Of a stretch of 64,000 bases of DNA, positions 8,446 to 16,771 are shown piece by piece. The notes under the pieces were generated by a model. It was given only the letters and a program-made list of their open reading frames with translations. It ran no database searches and was not told the origin of the DNA. This DNA comes from Paenibacillus oryzisoli (lineage in GTDB: Bacteria; Bacillota; Bacilli; Paenibacillales; NBRC-103111). The DNA is taken from assembly GCF_001653565.1 (NCBI RefSeq), contig NZ_LYPB01000073.1, positions 1 to 64,000 of the forward strand, written 5' to 3'. The stretch's first letter is position 1. Each line of letters starts with the position of its first letter. A program made the position numbers and the translations under genes.

Positions 8446-8499
8446 TCACGACATCTAGTTGATAGATTCAAATTTATATCAATATATTGTGTTTGTCAA
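8446..8499 (-). promoter_or_regulatory. Distal nrd promoter with a pair of NrdR-like boxes
   Basis: On the minus strand ACACAATATATTGATA (8477-8492) matches 13 of 16 positions of the NrdR consensus ACACWATATATWGTGT. It sits directly behind a TTGACA (8494-8499), so it would cover the promoter. A weaker box (CAACTAGATGTCGTGA, 10 of 16) lies at 8446-8461 with centres exactly 31 bp apart, the spacing known for NrdR box pairs. NrdR is the ATP/dATP-sensing repressor of RNR genes; its gene is not in this window. Confidence 0.6.
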
Positions 8500-8511
8500 C
8501 GAGCAAAACGA

Positions 8512-8743
8512 CCTATTTACAATTCCAAAACACGAGATCCTAGGCGGGGCGTGGCCCGATGGGTTTAGAAAAAATATTTTCGTTTTTTACTTGATTTTTT
8601 CGGATATGTCGAAATGACTAGACCTATTCTCATCCACTAGATCTAGTTCTAACTTACCCGTCATCAACCGTCTTCAAACCCTCTCAGCGACCCCCTCAAG
8701 GCCTCTTAAGCTTTCAATCGAACAATCCCTACCTCAGACCAAA
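8512..8743. other. Intergenic, no gene seen
   Basis: AT-rich sequence with no reading frame of interest and no strong hairpin. A short inverted CTAGATCTAG occurs at about 8638-8647. Confidence 0.6.
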
Positions 8744-8786
8744 AAAAGCTATTCACGCGCACACGAGGGTGCCATGAATAGCTTTT
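8744..8786 (-). terminator. Terminator of serC
   Basis: AAAAGCTATTCA and TGAATAGCTTTT form a 12-bp stem with a GC-rich loop, 9 nt past the serC stop. The flanking T-run on the minus strand supports termination. Confidence 0.8.
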
Positions 8787-8794
8787 GGGATCGA

Positions 8795-9883
8795 TTAGCT
8801 GTTGCGTTGTTGGAAATCCGTCATGAAATCAGCGAGTGCTTTGCATGATGCGTAAGGGACAGCGTTATACGTGGAAGCACGTAAACCACCGACACTGCGA
8901 TGACCTTTCAATCCAACGAACCCTTGCCCCTCGGTTTCTTTAATGAACTTCTTCTCCAGCTCTTCATCTTGCAAGCGGAATGTAATATTCATCGCAGAAC
9001 GGCTTCCTAGATCTACGGGTCCACGGTAGAAGCCATTGCTGTTATCAATTGCGCTATAAATAAGGCCTGATTTTTCTACATTATTCTTCTGAATAACCGT
9101 CAATCCGCCTTGCTCTTCAATCCATTTCAACACCAGATTCACCATATAAATGGAGTATGCTGGAGGTGTGTTATACAAGGAATTGTTTTTGCTATGCGTT
9201 TCATAACGCATCATGGTGGGGATTGTTTTTGGCAAATCAACTAATAGATCGTCTTTAATAATTGCAACAGTCACACCAGATGGTCCAAGGTTCTTCTGTG
9301 CTCCCGCATAGATCATGCTGAACTTCGAAACGTCAACTGGACGGCTCAAGATATCACTGGACATATCACCAATCAAAGGAATGTTGCCTGTTTCCGGGAA
9401 GCTTTGGAATTGTGCACCTTCAATCGTCTCGTTGGACGTGATATGTAAGTAAGCTGAATTCGGATCTAGGTTAATTTCGTCTAGTGCTGGAATTTTCATA
9501 AATTTCTGTTCTTTCGAACTTGCTGCAAGAGAAACTTGTCCGAATAGCGCCGCTTCTTGCACAGCCTTCTCGGCCCAAGCGCCTGTCAGCACATAGCTGC
9601 CAACCTTGCCTGGCTTCAAGAAGTTCATAGGGATCATGGAGAACTGCGAGCTAGCTCCACCCGTCAAGAAAAGAATTTGGTAACCATCAGGAATACCAAA
9701 AATACGCTTCAATAACGCTTGTGTTTCATTGTGCACTTGCTCATATTCCGAACTACGGTGAGAAATTTCCATGATGGACATGCCAATTCCTTTAAAATCA
9801 ACAAACTCTTCTTGTGCTCTCTGAAGTACTTCGAGAGGTAAAGCCGCAGGCCCTGCGTTAAAGTTATAGGCCCTGTTTCCCAT
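8795..9883 (-). CDS. serC: Phosphoserine aminotransferase
   Basis: The 362-aa product (start MGNRAYNFNAGPAALP) is a PLP enzyme of the class V fold that converts 3-phosphohydroxypyruvate and glutamate to phosphoserine in serine synthesis. Visible are the N-terminal NFNAGPAALP, LFLTGGASSQFSMIPMN (about residues 70-86), and the PLP lysine in MIYAGAQKNLGPSGV (about 190-204). Also present is HRSVGGLRASTYNA near the C-terminus (about 330-343), typical of SerC. A longer in-frame reading exists, but the 9883 ATG has AAAGGTGTGG before it and is where the family begins; the extra 25 codons would cover the predicted promoter. Confidence 0.96.
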   Translation of the reverse strand: MGNRAYNFNAGPAALPLEVLQRAQEEFVDFKGIGMSIMEISHRSSEYEQVHNETQALLKRIFGIPDGYQILFLTGGASSQFSMIPMNFLKPGKVGSYVLTGAWAEKAVQEAALFGQVSLAASSKEQKFMKIPALDEINLDPNSAYLHITSNETIEGAQFQSFPETGNIPLIGDMSSDILSRPVDVSKFSMIYAGAQKNLGPSGVTVAIIKDDLLVDLPKTIPTMMRYETHSKNNSLYNTPPAYSIYMVNLVLKWIEEQGGLTVIQKNNVEKSGLIYSAIDNSNGFYRGPVDLGSRSAMNITFRLQDEELEKKFIKETEGQGFVGLKGHRSVGGLRASTYNAVPYASCKALADFMTDFQQRNS

Positions 9884-9917
9884 GAGTGACCACACCTTTG
9901 CGTTTTGTATTATGGCT

Positions 9918-9946
9918 ATGATAGCAATATTCTGTTCAAGCATCAA
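9918..9946 (-). promoter_or_regulatory. Candidate serC promoter
   Basis: TTGATG (9941-9946) and TATCAT (9918-9923) with a 17-bp spacer, placing the start about 28 nt before the serC ATG, between mug and serC. Confidence 0.5.
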
Positions 9947-9963
9947 GTAAAACCTCAAACAAG

Positions 9964-10473
9964 CTATACGAGACTTGTCAGAATTCCTCGATAAATCGCT
10001 ACCATATCTTCCAGCTTCATTCGTACAAGTCCGCTAGAAGACGGACACACATAATCAATAACGCCTTCTACCATTGGCTGCGCCTGGCTTCCCCAGGAGA
10101 TGCCTCTTCGGCCACTATACTGCTCATAGACACCCTTCCCCACGAAACAAACGACCTTGGGGCGGTAGGCTTCTATTTTCGCTTTCAGAATCCGTCTGCC
10201 CTCACGATACTCTTCTGCCGTAATTTCTGCTGCCGTCAATGAAGGGCGTGCCACGATATTCGTGAAGCCATAGCCGATTTCCAGCAGATCGCCATCCTCT
10301 TGCGGCTTATAGAGCCTCGGTGTTAACCCCGCCTGCAACAAGATACGATAGAATCGATTGTTAGGATTCGCATAATGATGCCCGGTTTCCCCTGATCGAA
10401 TACTCGGATTATAGCCTACGAAGAGAATTTGCAACCCCTCAGCCAGATGATCTGAAATTGCCGCTAGTTCCAA
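9964..10473 (-). CDS. mug: G:T/U mismatch-specific DNA glycosylase (Mug/TDG family)
   Basis: The 169-aa product fits the Mug branch of uracil-DNA glycosylases, which excise uracil or thymine opposite guanine. The first motif is LFVGYNPSIRSGETGHHYANPNNRFYRIL (about residues 17-45), with the asparagine of GYNPS in the catalytic position used by Mug. The second motif is YVCPSSSGL (about 142-150), corresponding to the DNA-intercalating loop. FTNIVARPS and VVCFVGKGVYEQY are typical core strands. It starts with TTG after AAGGAGGTG, 20 bp behind the DUF1501 gene, so it is probably co-transcribed with that pair. That neighbourhood does not obviously relate to repair. Confidence 0.88.
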   Translation of the reverse strand: MELAAISDHLAEGLQILFVGYNPSIRSGETGHHYANPNNRFYRILLQAGLTPRLYKPQEDGDLLEIGYGFTNIVARPSLTAAEITAEEYREGRRILKAKIEAYRPKVVCFVGKGVYEQYSGRRGISWGSQAQPMVEGVIDYVCPSSSGLVRMKLEDMVAIYRGILTSLV

Positions 10474-10493
10474 CCGCGCACCTCCTTCTTCTA

Positions 10494-11726
10494 TTATATA
10501 AACTTTAAATTTTCATACGTTTTACCTAGCACAGTTACTGTATCTCCATGTAACCACGAGTCAATTAATGTACTATATACAGAACGGAAATCAACCTCGT
10601 ACTTTAGATCCCCATTATCTAAGTTACTCAAGCTCGGATAAGCGCCATATAGACCCCCCTTCACTTTGCCGCCAATGACAAACATCGGTGCCGCTGTTCC
10701 GTGGTCCGTTCCTCCGCTCCCATTCTCTTTCACACGACGTCCAAACTCGGAAAATACCATCACAGCAACCCGATCCTGTAGTCCCTGTTCCTGCAAATCC
10801 TGGTAGAACGCAGTCAGCCCTTCATCGACCTGTGTCAGCATTTGTGCATGTTGCCCCTTCTCATCCGCATGGTCGTCGAACCCACCTACTTCTACATGAA
10901 AGAGCCGTGTACCTGACTTTCCAGCGAGCAGTTTCGTTACGAGCTGTAAGTCCCTCGCAAAATTCGTATTGGGATACGCTATTTTCTTCGTATACGTAGC
11001 AGCAAGCGATTGGATCGCTTCAACACTCTTATAAGCTTCTGACCCTCTAGTTGATGCGACGCGCAGCTTCTCTAATTGATTTGATGCCCCATACATATCC
11101 AAGAACGCTTTGGTTATTCTATTCTTGTCCATCAACGCTGTCTTGGGATCGAATACATGATAGGACTCCAGAGATTGAATTACTGGAAAGCTTGATTGAT
11201 CAGAGGCGAAGGCCTTGCTGCCAGATCCGCCTATTTGAATCACTTTTAGCGGATTCGAGTTCCTCTGTAAGGAAGACTCTGCATACCGTGCCAACCAGCC
11301 GCTGCGGCTCATTTTCGCCGGCTCTGCGGTTTGCCAAATTTCCATAGAGCGAAAATGTGAATGATTAGGCTCCGGATACCCAACTCCTTGTATAATAGCC
11401 ATTTTACCTAATTTATACAATGCGGCTATTCCTGTGAGGCTAGGATGTAACCCTACGTGAGAATCGATCGCCAGTATTTCCTTCTGTTCATAAGCAAGTG
11501 TTGGCCGTGAATCATAGTAGAGGCCTTGTCCATAGGGAATCAACGTATTAATCCCGTCATTGCCGCCGCTCAACTGCACAACAACCAATACAGGTTCCTC
11601 CACGCTAGATTCGGAGTTCCCTGCCCATAGTGATTTACCCGTTTCTGTGAAAAGTGCACCACCAAGCCCAAGGGTTGCGAACAACGCCGTACCTTTGATC
11701 AGAAAATCTCTTCTCGTTAATTTCAT
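10494..11726 (-). CDS. DUF1501 family protein, Tat-exported
   Basis: The 410-aa product has a twin-arginine signal (KLTRRDFLIKGTALFATLGLGGALF, residues 2-27), so it is probably exported folded. The mature part has DUF1501 features: LVVVQLSGGNDGINTLIPY (about 48-66), HSHFRSMEIWQTAEP (about 122-136), HVEVGGFDDHADEKGQHAQ and VFSEFGRRVKENGSGGTDHG near the C-terminus. These match the alkaline phosphatase/sulfatase-like fold, with metal ligands expected in GGNDG, GGFDDH and GGTDHG. The start ATG at 11726 follows GGGGGG. The gene is 11 bp behind its DUF1800 partner, a pairing conserved widely in bacteria; the substrate is unknown. Confidence 0.88.
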   Translation of the reverse strand: MKLTRRDFLIKGTALFATLGLGGALFTETGKSLWAGNSESSVEEPVLVVVQLSGGNDGINTLIPYGQGLYYDSRPTLAYEQKEILAIDSHVGLHPSLTGIAALYKLGKMAIIQGVGYPEPNHSHFRSMEIWQTAEPAKMSRSGWLARYAESSLQRNSNPLKVIQIGGSGSKAFASDQSSFPVIQSLESYHVFDPKTALMDKNRITKAFLDMYGASNQLEKLRVASTRGSEAYKSVEAIQSLAATYTKKIAYPNTNFARDLQLVTKLLAGKSGTRLFHVEVGGFDDHADEKGQHAQMLTQVDEGLTAFYQDLQEQGLQDRVAVMVFSEFGRRVKENGSGGTDHGTAAPMFVIGGKVKGGLYGAYPSLSNLDNGDLKYEVDFRSVYSTLIDSWLHGDTVTVLGKTYENLKFI

Positions 11727-11737
11727 CAAATTCCCCC

Positions 11738-13066
11738 CTATTTCATCTGAGCTTCTGGACTAATCATAACGAGTTGCAAGAGACCGCGCATGCCTGTTAG
11801 TTTCTGTTTAGTTTGGGTTGTATGTACAAGGGTGTCATCTGCATAGGCAAGCAGGCTTGCTTGTGTTTGCTCAGATAGTTCCGTTATTCCCATGCGTTCT
11901 GCATAGAGCCTTACCCATTCCATAGGCGACTCCACTTGAATGGGCTGGAACGCTGACGAGTTCAGCTGTTGTCCGTTCATTTGCTTCGCGACACCCTCAG
12001 CGAACTGATACCTCGCCAACAAACAGTTCGTCGTAAGCCAAGAGGTGCCTCCTCTCCAGCCCGCAACATCGGGAGGAACGAATAGTTCCTGCCCCATCTT
12101 GCGCAACGCTTGTGCGTGCCCTTTTGCGACGGCGAGATTGCAACTCTTCAGGATACCCGCTACATAATCTGCTGGTGCTTTAATAAGTGCCAGCCTGTGA
12201 ATATCGGCATAGAATTCTTCAGAAAGGAATAGCTCCTGAAGCACTTCTCCTATTGTATTCTTCTGGGTGATGAGTCCCGCCACAGACTGAATCCAGCTCT
12301 CTGAAGGGTTATCTGTTGCCAGGTAGTTCAACAACTTCGTTGCTAGAAACATCGGCAAAGCTCTCTGATGAAATAGAATATCAATGACATCATTCGCATC
12401 TAATTTGCCGCTTTCCCCCAGCAATGTTTTGGCATCGTTATCGTGCTGTTTGGCATTGTAATTGACCTTATGTTCATTTTTATTGTATATCCACCCTGTA
12501 AAAGCACGTGCGGATTCCTTCACATCCATTTCGGTGTAGTGACCAATGCCAAGCGTGAATAGCTCCATTACTTCACGAGCATAATTCTCATTCGGCTTGC
12601 CTTTCTTATTTTGATTCACGTCCAACCATATCATCATGGCAGGATCTTTGCCGATCTCGGTGAGCAGTTCTTTGAAATTCCCCATGGCATATTTGCGAAA
12701 CAATTCATTTTGCCTCACCATGAGTGTTGCATCCTTCACCTTATAATTCGCAGTGGCGAAATGACCATGCCAGAATAACGTCATCTTCTCGATGAGCGGC
12801 GTAGGCGAGTTCACCATCCGATACAGCCAATACATCTGTTGATCTACTAATAATAGAGGGTCTAGGGCTTTCTTCCCGTCCGCATGAAACTCATCAAAGG
12901 AGGCTAGTTTCGGAGACTTATCGATCAACGCTTCACCTGATACTAGACGTCGAACCGTTTCTACGCGTCCAAGCGCCAAGCATGCTGCAATTTCTTCCTG
13001 CGTCACACCAAATCCCGCACGCAATAACAGATGAACAACTTCCTTATTGGTCCACTGGATGCCCAT
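11738..13066 (-). CDS. DUF1800 family protein, partner of DUF1501
   Basis: The product of about 442 aa has the DUF1800 pattern. It opens VVHLLLRAGFGVTQEEI, then MTLFWHGHFATANYKV (about residues 110-125), NYAREVMELFTLGIGHYTEMDVKESARAFTGW (about 170-202), and FVPPDVAGWRGGTSWLTTN (about 342-360). No signal peptide is evident; the protein may ride with its Tat-exported partner or act in the cytoplasm. The start is uncertain: ATG 13066 just before GIQWTNKEVVHLL fits the family, whereas a TTG at 13093 has no ribosome site. Function unknown; it probably acts with the DUF1501 protein. Confidence 0.85.
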   Translation of the reverse strand: MGIQWTNKEVVHLLLRAGFGVTQEEIAACLALGRVETVRRLVSGEALIDKSPKLASFDEFHADGKKALDPLLLVDQQMYWLYRMVNSPTPLIEKMTLFWHGHFATANYKVKDATLMVRQNELFRKYAMGNFKELLTEIGKDPAMMIWLDVNQNKKGKPNENYAREVMELFTLGIGHYTEMDVKESARAFTGWIYNKNEHKVNYNAKQHDNDAKTLLGESGKLDANDVIDILFHQRALPMFLATKLLNYLATDNPSESWIQSVAGLITQKNTIGEVLQELFLSEEFYADIHRLALIKAPADYVAGILKSCNLAVAKGHAQALRKMGQELFVPPDVAGWRGGTSWLTTNCLLARYQFAEGVAKQMNGQQLNSSAFQPIQVESPMEWVRLYAERMGITELSEQTQASLLAYADDTLVHTTQTKQKLTGMRGLLQLVMISPEAQMK

Positions 13067-13138
13067 AGCCCACCGCCGTTCATTTTTCACCAAACTGTAC
13101 CATATAAATGTGTCAAAAGTGTGTAGAAATGCAAATAA

Positions 13139-13158
13139 ACCAAGTCTAATGACTTGGT
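13139..13158 (-). terminator. Terminator after the FMN reductase gene
   Basis: ACCAAGTC-TAAT-GACTTGGT hairpin, 34 nt past the stop, followed on the minus strand by TTATTTG. Confidence 0.7.
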
Positions 13159-13192
13159 CTGCTGAATGGAATTGCCCATGAGGTGCAATTTG

Positions 13193-13747
13193 TTACAGTT
13201 TTGTTGGTCCCGCAAGCTGTTCGGCAAGCTGTAGGAAAGAAGCCACAACACGTCGAACTCGCATATCTACATCGGGATGAATATTTTCGAAGATAACGTC
13301 TTCTTGGAAACTCTTGCGCTGATCGCCACCAATTGAAATCCATTCTGGAGAGTTAATTCCGTGTAGATTACGAACGGTCGTCTGCATCTGTGTCAGCGAG
13401 CTGACTGCAACCGCTCCACCTGAGGAGCTGACAGACAGTACAGCTTTGTTATGGAAATGCCCCTGTCCAACATGATCAAGCGCATTCTTGAGCACGCCGG
13501 ACATGCCACTATGATACTCAGGCGTTGCCAAGACAATGGCATCGGCGGACAACATTGCCTGTTTATATGCGCCCAGTGATTGGTGATCATCAGCAGCATC
13601 TGGTGTATAGAAAGGTAAGGGTGTCTTATATAAATCAATCAGTGTGACTTCGTGTTGATCCTGTGCTGCCAAATACCCAATATATGTGGCAAGTCTTGTA
13701 CTCGTAGCCCCTCTTTGATTGCTTCCTGCAACAATCGTAATTTTCAT
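13193..13747 (-). CDS. NADPH-dependent FMN reductase (azoreductase-like)
   Basis: The 184-aa product is a flavodoxin-fold reductase. The FMN phosphate loop GSNQRGATSTRLA is at residues 8-20, and the NADPH_dep_FMN_red signature VLATPEYHSGMSGVLKNALDHV at about 72-93. The second flavin loop SVSSSGGAVAVSS lies near 104-116. It resembles the B. subtilis YhdA-type azobenzene/FMN reductase. It is a single-gene unit with its own terminator between the DUF1800 gene and glnA; the physiological electron acceptor is unknown. Confidence 0.85.
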   Translation of the reverse strand: MKITIVAGSNQRGATSTRLATYIGYLAAQDQHEVTLIDLYKTPLPFYTPDAADDHQSLGAYKQAMLSADAIVLATPEYHSGMSGVLKNALDHVGQGHFHNKAVLSVSSSGGAVAVSSLTQMQTTVRNLHGINSPEWISIGGDQRKSFQEDVIFENIHPDVDMRVRRVVASFLQLAEQLAGPTKL

Positions 13748-13854
13748 CCCAAATTCATCCTTCCATCACCTGATTATTTAACGTAATTATACCTGACATT
13801 TCCAATTTGTATATACTTATTTATAATTATTATAATTAATCGATAAATAAAAAA

Positions 13855-13886
13855 CTGCTCCTTCATAGCGTCCTATGAAGGGGCAG
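13855..13886 (-). terminator. Terminator of glnA
   Basis: CTGCTCCTTCATAG and CTATGAAGGGGCAG form a 14-bp stem followed on the minus strand by a run of six T. Confidence 0.9.
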
Positions 13887-13911
13887 CTTCTATTTGTATA
13901 AGTGCTAAAAA

Positions 13912-15336
13912 TTAGCAATCGAAGTAAAGGTTGTACTCGTGCGGGTGAATACGGATTGCAACTTGTTTCGCTTCGCCGCGTTTCAAGTCGATGTAGTTAT
14001 CGATGAAATCTTGTGTGAATACGCCGCCTTCAAGCAAGAAGTCGGAATCAGCTGCAAGTGCATCCAAAGCTTCGTCTAATGTACCAGGAACGCTGCGAAT
14101 TTCAGCTTTCTCGCTATCAGACATTTCATAGATGTTCGTATCGTAAGGACCGTATCCAAGAGCACGCGGATCGATTTTCTTCTTGATACCATCAAGACCA
14201 GCCATCAACATTGCTGCGAAAGCAAGGTATGGGTTAGCTGTGCTGTCAGGTGTACGGAACTCAATACGACAACCTTTAGGTGTCACAGCTGCGATTGGAA
14301 TACGAACTGCTGCGGAACGGTTACCTTTGGAGAATACAAGGTTTACCGGAGCTTCGTAACCAGGAACTAGACGTTTGAAGGAGTTTGTACTTGGGTTCGT
14401 GATCGCGATCAACGCTGGAGCGTGATACAAGATACCACCGATGTAGTTGATAGCCATTTCGGAAAGGTTAGCATATGAACCTTTTTCGTAGAACAAAGGG
14501 TTGCCTTCGTTGAAGATGGACATATGAACGTGCATTCCGCTACCGTTGTCACCAAATAGTGGTTTCGGCATGAATGTAGCTACTTTACCATATTCTCTCG
14601 CTGTGTTTGCAACGATATACTTGTATTTAAGCAGGTTGTCTGCTGTTTTAGTCAATGTGTCAAAACGGAAGTTGATTTCTGCTTGACCAGCTGTCGCTAC
14701 TTCGTGGTGATGACGTTCGATGCGTAGACCTGCGTCAGCAAGCTTATTACACATTTCGGAACGAATATCTTGTTGGGAATCGATTGGAGCTACTGGAACG
14801 TAACCGCCTTTTACTGGAACTTTATAAGCAAGGTTGCCGCCTTCTTCTTTACGGCCTGTGTTCCAACCAGCTTCTTCGGAATCAACTTCAAAGTAAGATT
14901 TGTTCATACCGTTCTCGAAACGAACATCATCAAAGATGAAGAACTCGGATTCAGGTGCGAAGTATGCTGTAGTACCTACGCCAGTTGTTTGCAAATATTC
15001 TTCAGCCTTTTGAGCGATGCTACGTGGATCACGGTCATAACGGTCGCCTTCAGGTGTATGGATGTTGCTCATAATGACTAGTGTTGGATGTGCTGTGAAA
15101 GGATCCACATAAGCAGTTTCCGTATCTGGCATCATTACCATGTCAGATTGTTCAATACCACGGAATCCTGGGATGGAAGAACCGTCAAAAGCTACGCCAT
15201 TTACGAATGTTTCTTCATCTACTTCTGTAGAAGGCAAAGAGATATGTTGCGCTTTACCGGAAAGACCAACGAAACGAAAATCTACCCACTCAATATTTTT
15301 TTCCTTGATAAGGTTCAACACGTTTTGAACTGACAT
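13912..15336 (-). CDS. glnA: Glutamine synthetase, type I
   Basis: The 474-aa product joins ammonia to glutamate with ATP. Signatures in order: DFRFVGLSGKAQHISLP (about residues 19-35), VAFDGSSIPGF (about 48-58), YFAPESEFFIFD (metal ligands, about 104-115), the ATP-binding NGSGMHVHMSIF (about 260-271), and EFRTPDSTANPYLAFAAML near 343-361. It is slightly longer than the 444-aa GlnA typical of Bacillus. A RIHPHEYNLYFDC C-terminus is present. GGGAGGG precedes the ATG. No glnR gene is adjacent, unlike the usual glnR-glnA pair, but a GlnR/TnrA box lies upstream. Confidence 0.95.
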   Translation of the reverse strand: MSVQNVLNLIKEKNIEWVDFRFVGLSGKAQHISLPSTEVDEETFVNGVAFDGSSIPGFRGIEQSDMVMMPDTETAYVDPFTAHPTLVIMSNIHTPEGDRYDRDPRSIAQKAEEYLQTTGVGTTAYFAPESEFFIFDDVRFENGMNKSYFEVDSEEAGWNTGRKEEGGNLAYKVPVKGGYVPVAPIDSQQDIRSEMCNKLADAGLRIERHHHEVATAGQAEINFRFDTLTKTADNLLKYKYIVANTAREYGKVATFMPKPLFGDNGSGMHVHMSIFNEGNPLFYEKGSYANLSEMAINYIGGILYHAPALIAITNPSTNSFKRLVPGYEAPVNLVFSKGNRSAAVRIPIAAVTPKGCRIEFRTPDSTANPYLAFAAMLMAGLDGIKKKIDPRALGYGPYDTNIYEMSDSEKAEIRSVPGTLDEALDALAADSDFLLEGGVFTQDFIDNYIDLKRGEAKQVAIRIHPHEYNLYFDC

Positions 15337-15415
15337 TTAAAAAACCCTCCCATTTCCGTACATTCAACGTACTTTGCATGATTAATGTTCAACTTTTGCT
15401 TGTTTTCTTTCACAT

Positions 15416-15445
15416 ATTATATAGCGATTCCTCTAACACAGTCAA
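15416..15445 (-). promoter_or_regulatory. glnA promoter
   Basis: TTGACT (15440-15445) and TATAAT (15416-15421) with an 18-bp spacer, 80 nt upstream of the glnA start. Confidence 0.7.
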
Positions 15446-15473
15446 TACTTATGTCAGGTATTTTTTAAATGAG

Positions 15474-15490
15474 TGTAAGCTATTCTTACA
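15474..15490 (-). promoter_or_regulatory. GlnR/TnrA box upstream of glnA
   Basis: TGTAAGCTATTCTTACA fits the TGTNA-N7-TNACA consensus without mismatch. It lies about 73 bp upstream of the predicted start of transcription, so glnA is likely under nitrogen control. Confidence 0.75.
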
Positions 15491-15528
15491 CTTACACACA
15501 ATTTTCACATGTATCCAGAAACAGGAAA

Positions 15529-15554
15529 GGGTTTCTCCATTTCTGAAGAAACCC
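15529..15554 (-). terminator. Terminator of the DAHP synthase gene
   Basis: GGGTTTCT and AGAAACCC arms with a short loop, 21 nt after the stop, with TTTCCTG following on the minus strand. Confidence 0.75.
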
Positions 15555-15574
15555 CTTCTTATGAAAACCGTATA

Positions 15575-16618
15575 TTAGGCCAAAATGGCTTCTTTCTTGG
15601 TATCGAATTTTTTACCTAGTAATGGAGCTAACTTCTCCAAATCTGATAACAGATGGGCAAATTGGTCTGGGAATAAGGATTGTACGCCATCACCAGTCAT
15701 TGAATTGTCTGGATCTGTATGCATCTCTATAATTAATCCATCCGCTCCAGCTGCTACAGATGCCTTCGTCATGGGCACGACAAGTTCTCTTCGTCCTGTG
15801 CCATGACTTGGATCTGAGATAACTGGCAAGTGACTCAACTGCTTCAGCACAGGAATTGCTGATAAGTCTAACGTATTACGTGTGTAGGTTTCGAATGTTC
15901 GGATTCCGCGTTCACAAAGCATAACATTCGGATTACCGCCAGCTAGAATGTACTCTGCTGCATTCAAGAACTCGTCATACGTTGAGCTGAATCCACGCTT
16001 AAGCAAGACTGGTGTTTGAATCGTTCCTAATTTGCGAAGAAGATCAAAGTTTTGCATATTCCGCGTACCCACTTGGAGAATGTCTGCGTATTGCGCACAC
16101 ACATCAACGTACTCTGGGGTCATAACTTCTGTAATTGTAAGAAGGCCATGTTTCTTACCCGCTTCAGCCATCATGATCAAACCTTCGACACCCACACCTT
16201 GGAAGCTGTAAGGACCTGTTCTTGGTTTGAAAGCACCGCCGCGCAGCACCTGTCCGCCAGCCGCTTTCACCAAGCGAGCGATCTCATCGATCTGCTCTGG
16301 TGTTTCTACCGCGCAAGGGCCACCCATCACCACGAGTTGCTCGCCACCGATTTCAACACCTTTAATAGAAATAACCGTATCCGCTGGGTGGAAATCACGG
16401 CTAGCCAACTTGTAGGATTTTGAGATCTTTACCACTTGTTCAACACCAGACATTTGACGAAGCTGTTCCGCTAATTTCGGATCCGCTTGACCAATGATCC
16501 CAATGACTGTTCGATCCTCGCCCTTGGACACATGGGCTTGAACCCCTTTACTTTCGATAAATTGCACGATTTCCTGAATACGTTCATCCGAAGTTTTGTT
16601 TGATGTAATTGCGATCAT
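15575..16618 (-). CDS. aroF: 3-deoxy-7-phosphoheptulonate synthase (DAHP synthase, type I-beta)
   Basis: The product of about 347 aa makes DAHP from erythrose 4-phosphate and phosphoenolpyruvate, the first step toward aromatic amino acids. Residues 1-75 form a ferredoxin-like N-terminal domain of the Thermotoga-type enzyme, usually the site of feedback inhibition. The catalytic barrel follows with VMGGPCAVETPEQI (about 93-106), GGAFKPRTGPYSFQGVG (about 123-139), LQVGTRNMQNFDLL (about 176-189), PVLLKRGF and SDPSHGTGRRELV. The start is ATG 16618, 10 nt after AGGAG. An upstream GTG sits only two nt from that site. Confidence 0.93.
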   Translation of the reverse strand: MIAITSNKTSDERIQEIVQFIESKGVQAHVSKGEDRTVIGIIGQADPKLAEQLRQMSGVEQVVKISKSYKLASRDFHPADTVISIKGVEIGGEQLVVMGGPCAVETPEQIDEIARLVKAAGGQVLRGGAFKPRTGPYSFQGVGVEGLIMMAEAGKKHGLLTITEVMTPEYVDVCAQYADILQVGTRNMQNFDLLRKLGTIQTPVLLKRGFSSTYDEFLNAAEYILAGGNPNVMLCERGIRTFETYTRNTLDLSAIPVLKQLSHLPVISDPSHGTGRRELVVPMTKASVAAGADGLIIEMHTDPDNSMTGDGVQSLFPDQFAHLLSDLEKLAPLLGKKFDTKKEAILA

Positions 16619-16735
16619 GTGATCCACGCTCCTATTTCATTTATGATGGGATAATTGAATATCATTCACTGACATGCTTCAACGCTTGTTCGCTTCTACG
16701 CTTTTATGCTTTTAACCACTAAAGTAAATATACAA

Positions 16736-16759
16736 CGCTTGACGAGAATTCGTCAAGCG
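16736..16759 (-). terminator. Terminator of the DUF2062 gene
   Basis: CGCTTGACGA-GAAT-TCGTCAAGCG perfect 10-bp stem, 12 nt past the DUF2062 stop, followed by TTGTATATTT on the minus strand. Confidence 0.75.
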
Positions 16760-16771
16760 CTAATTATTTAC

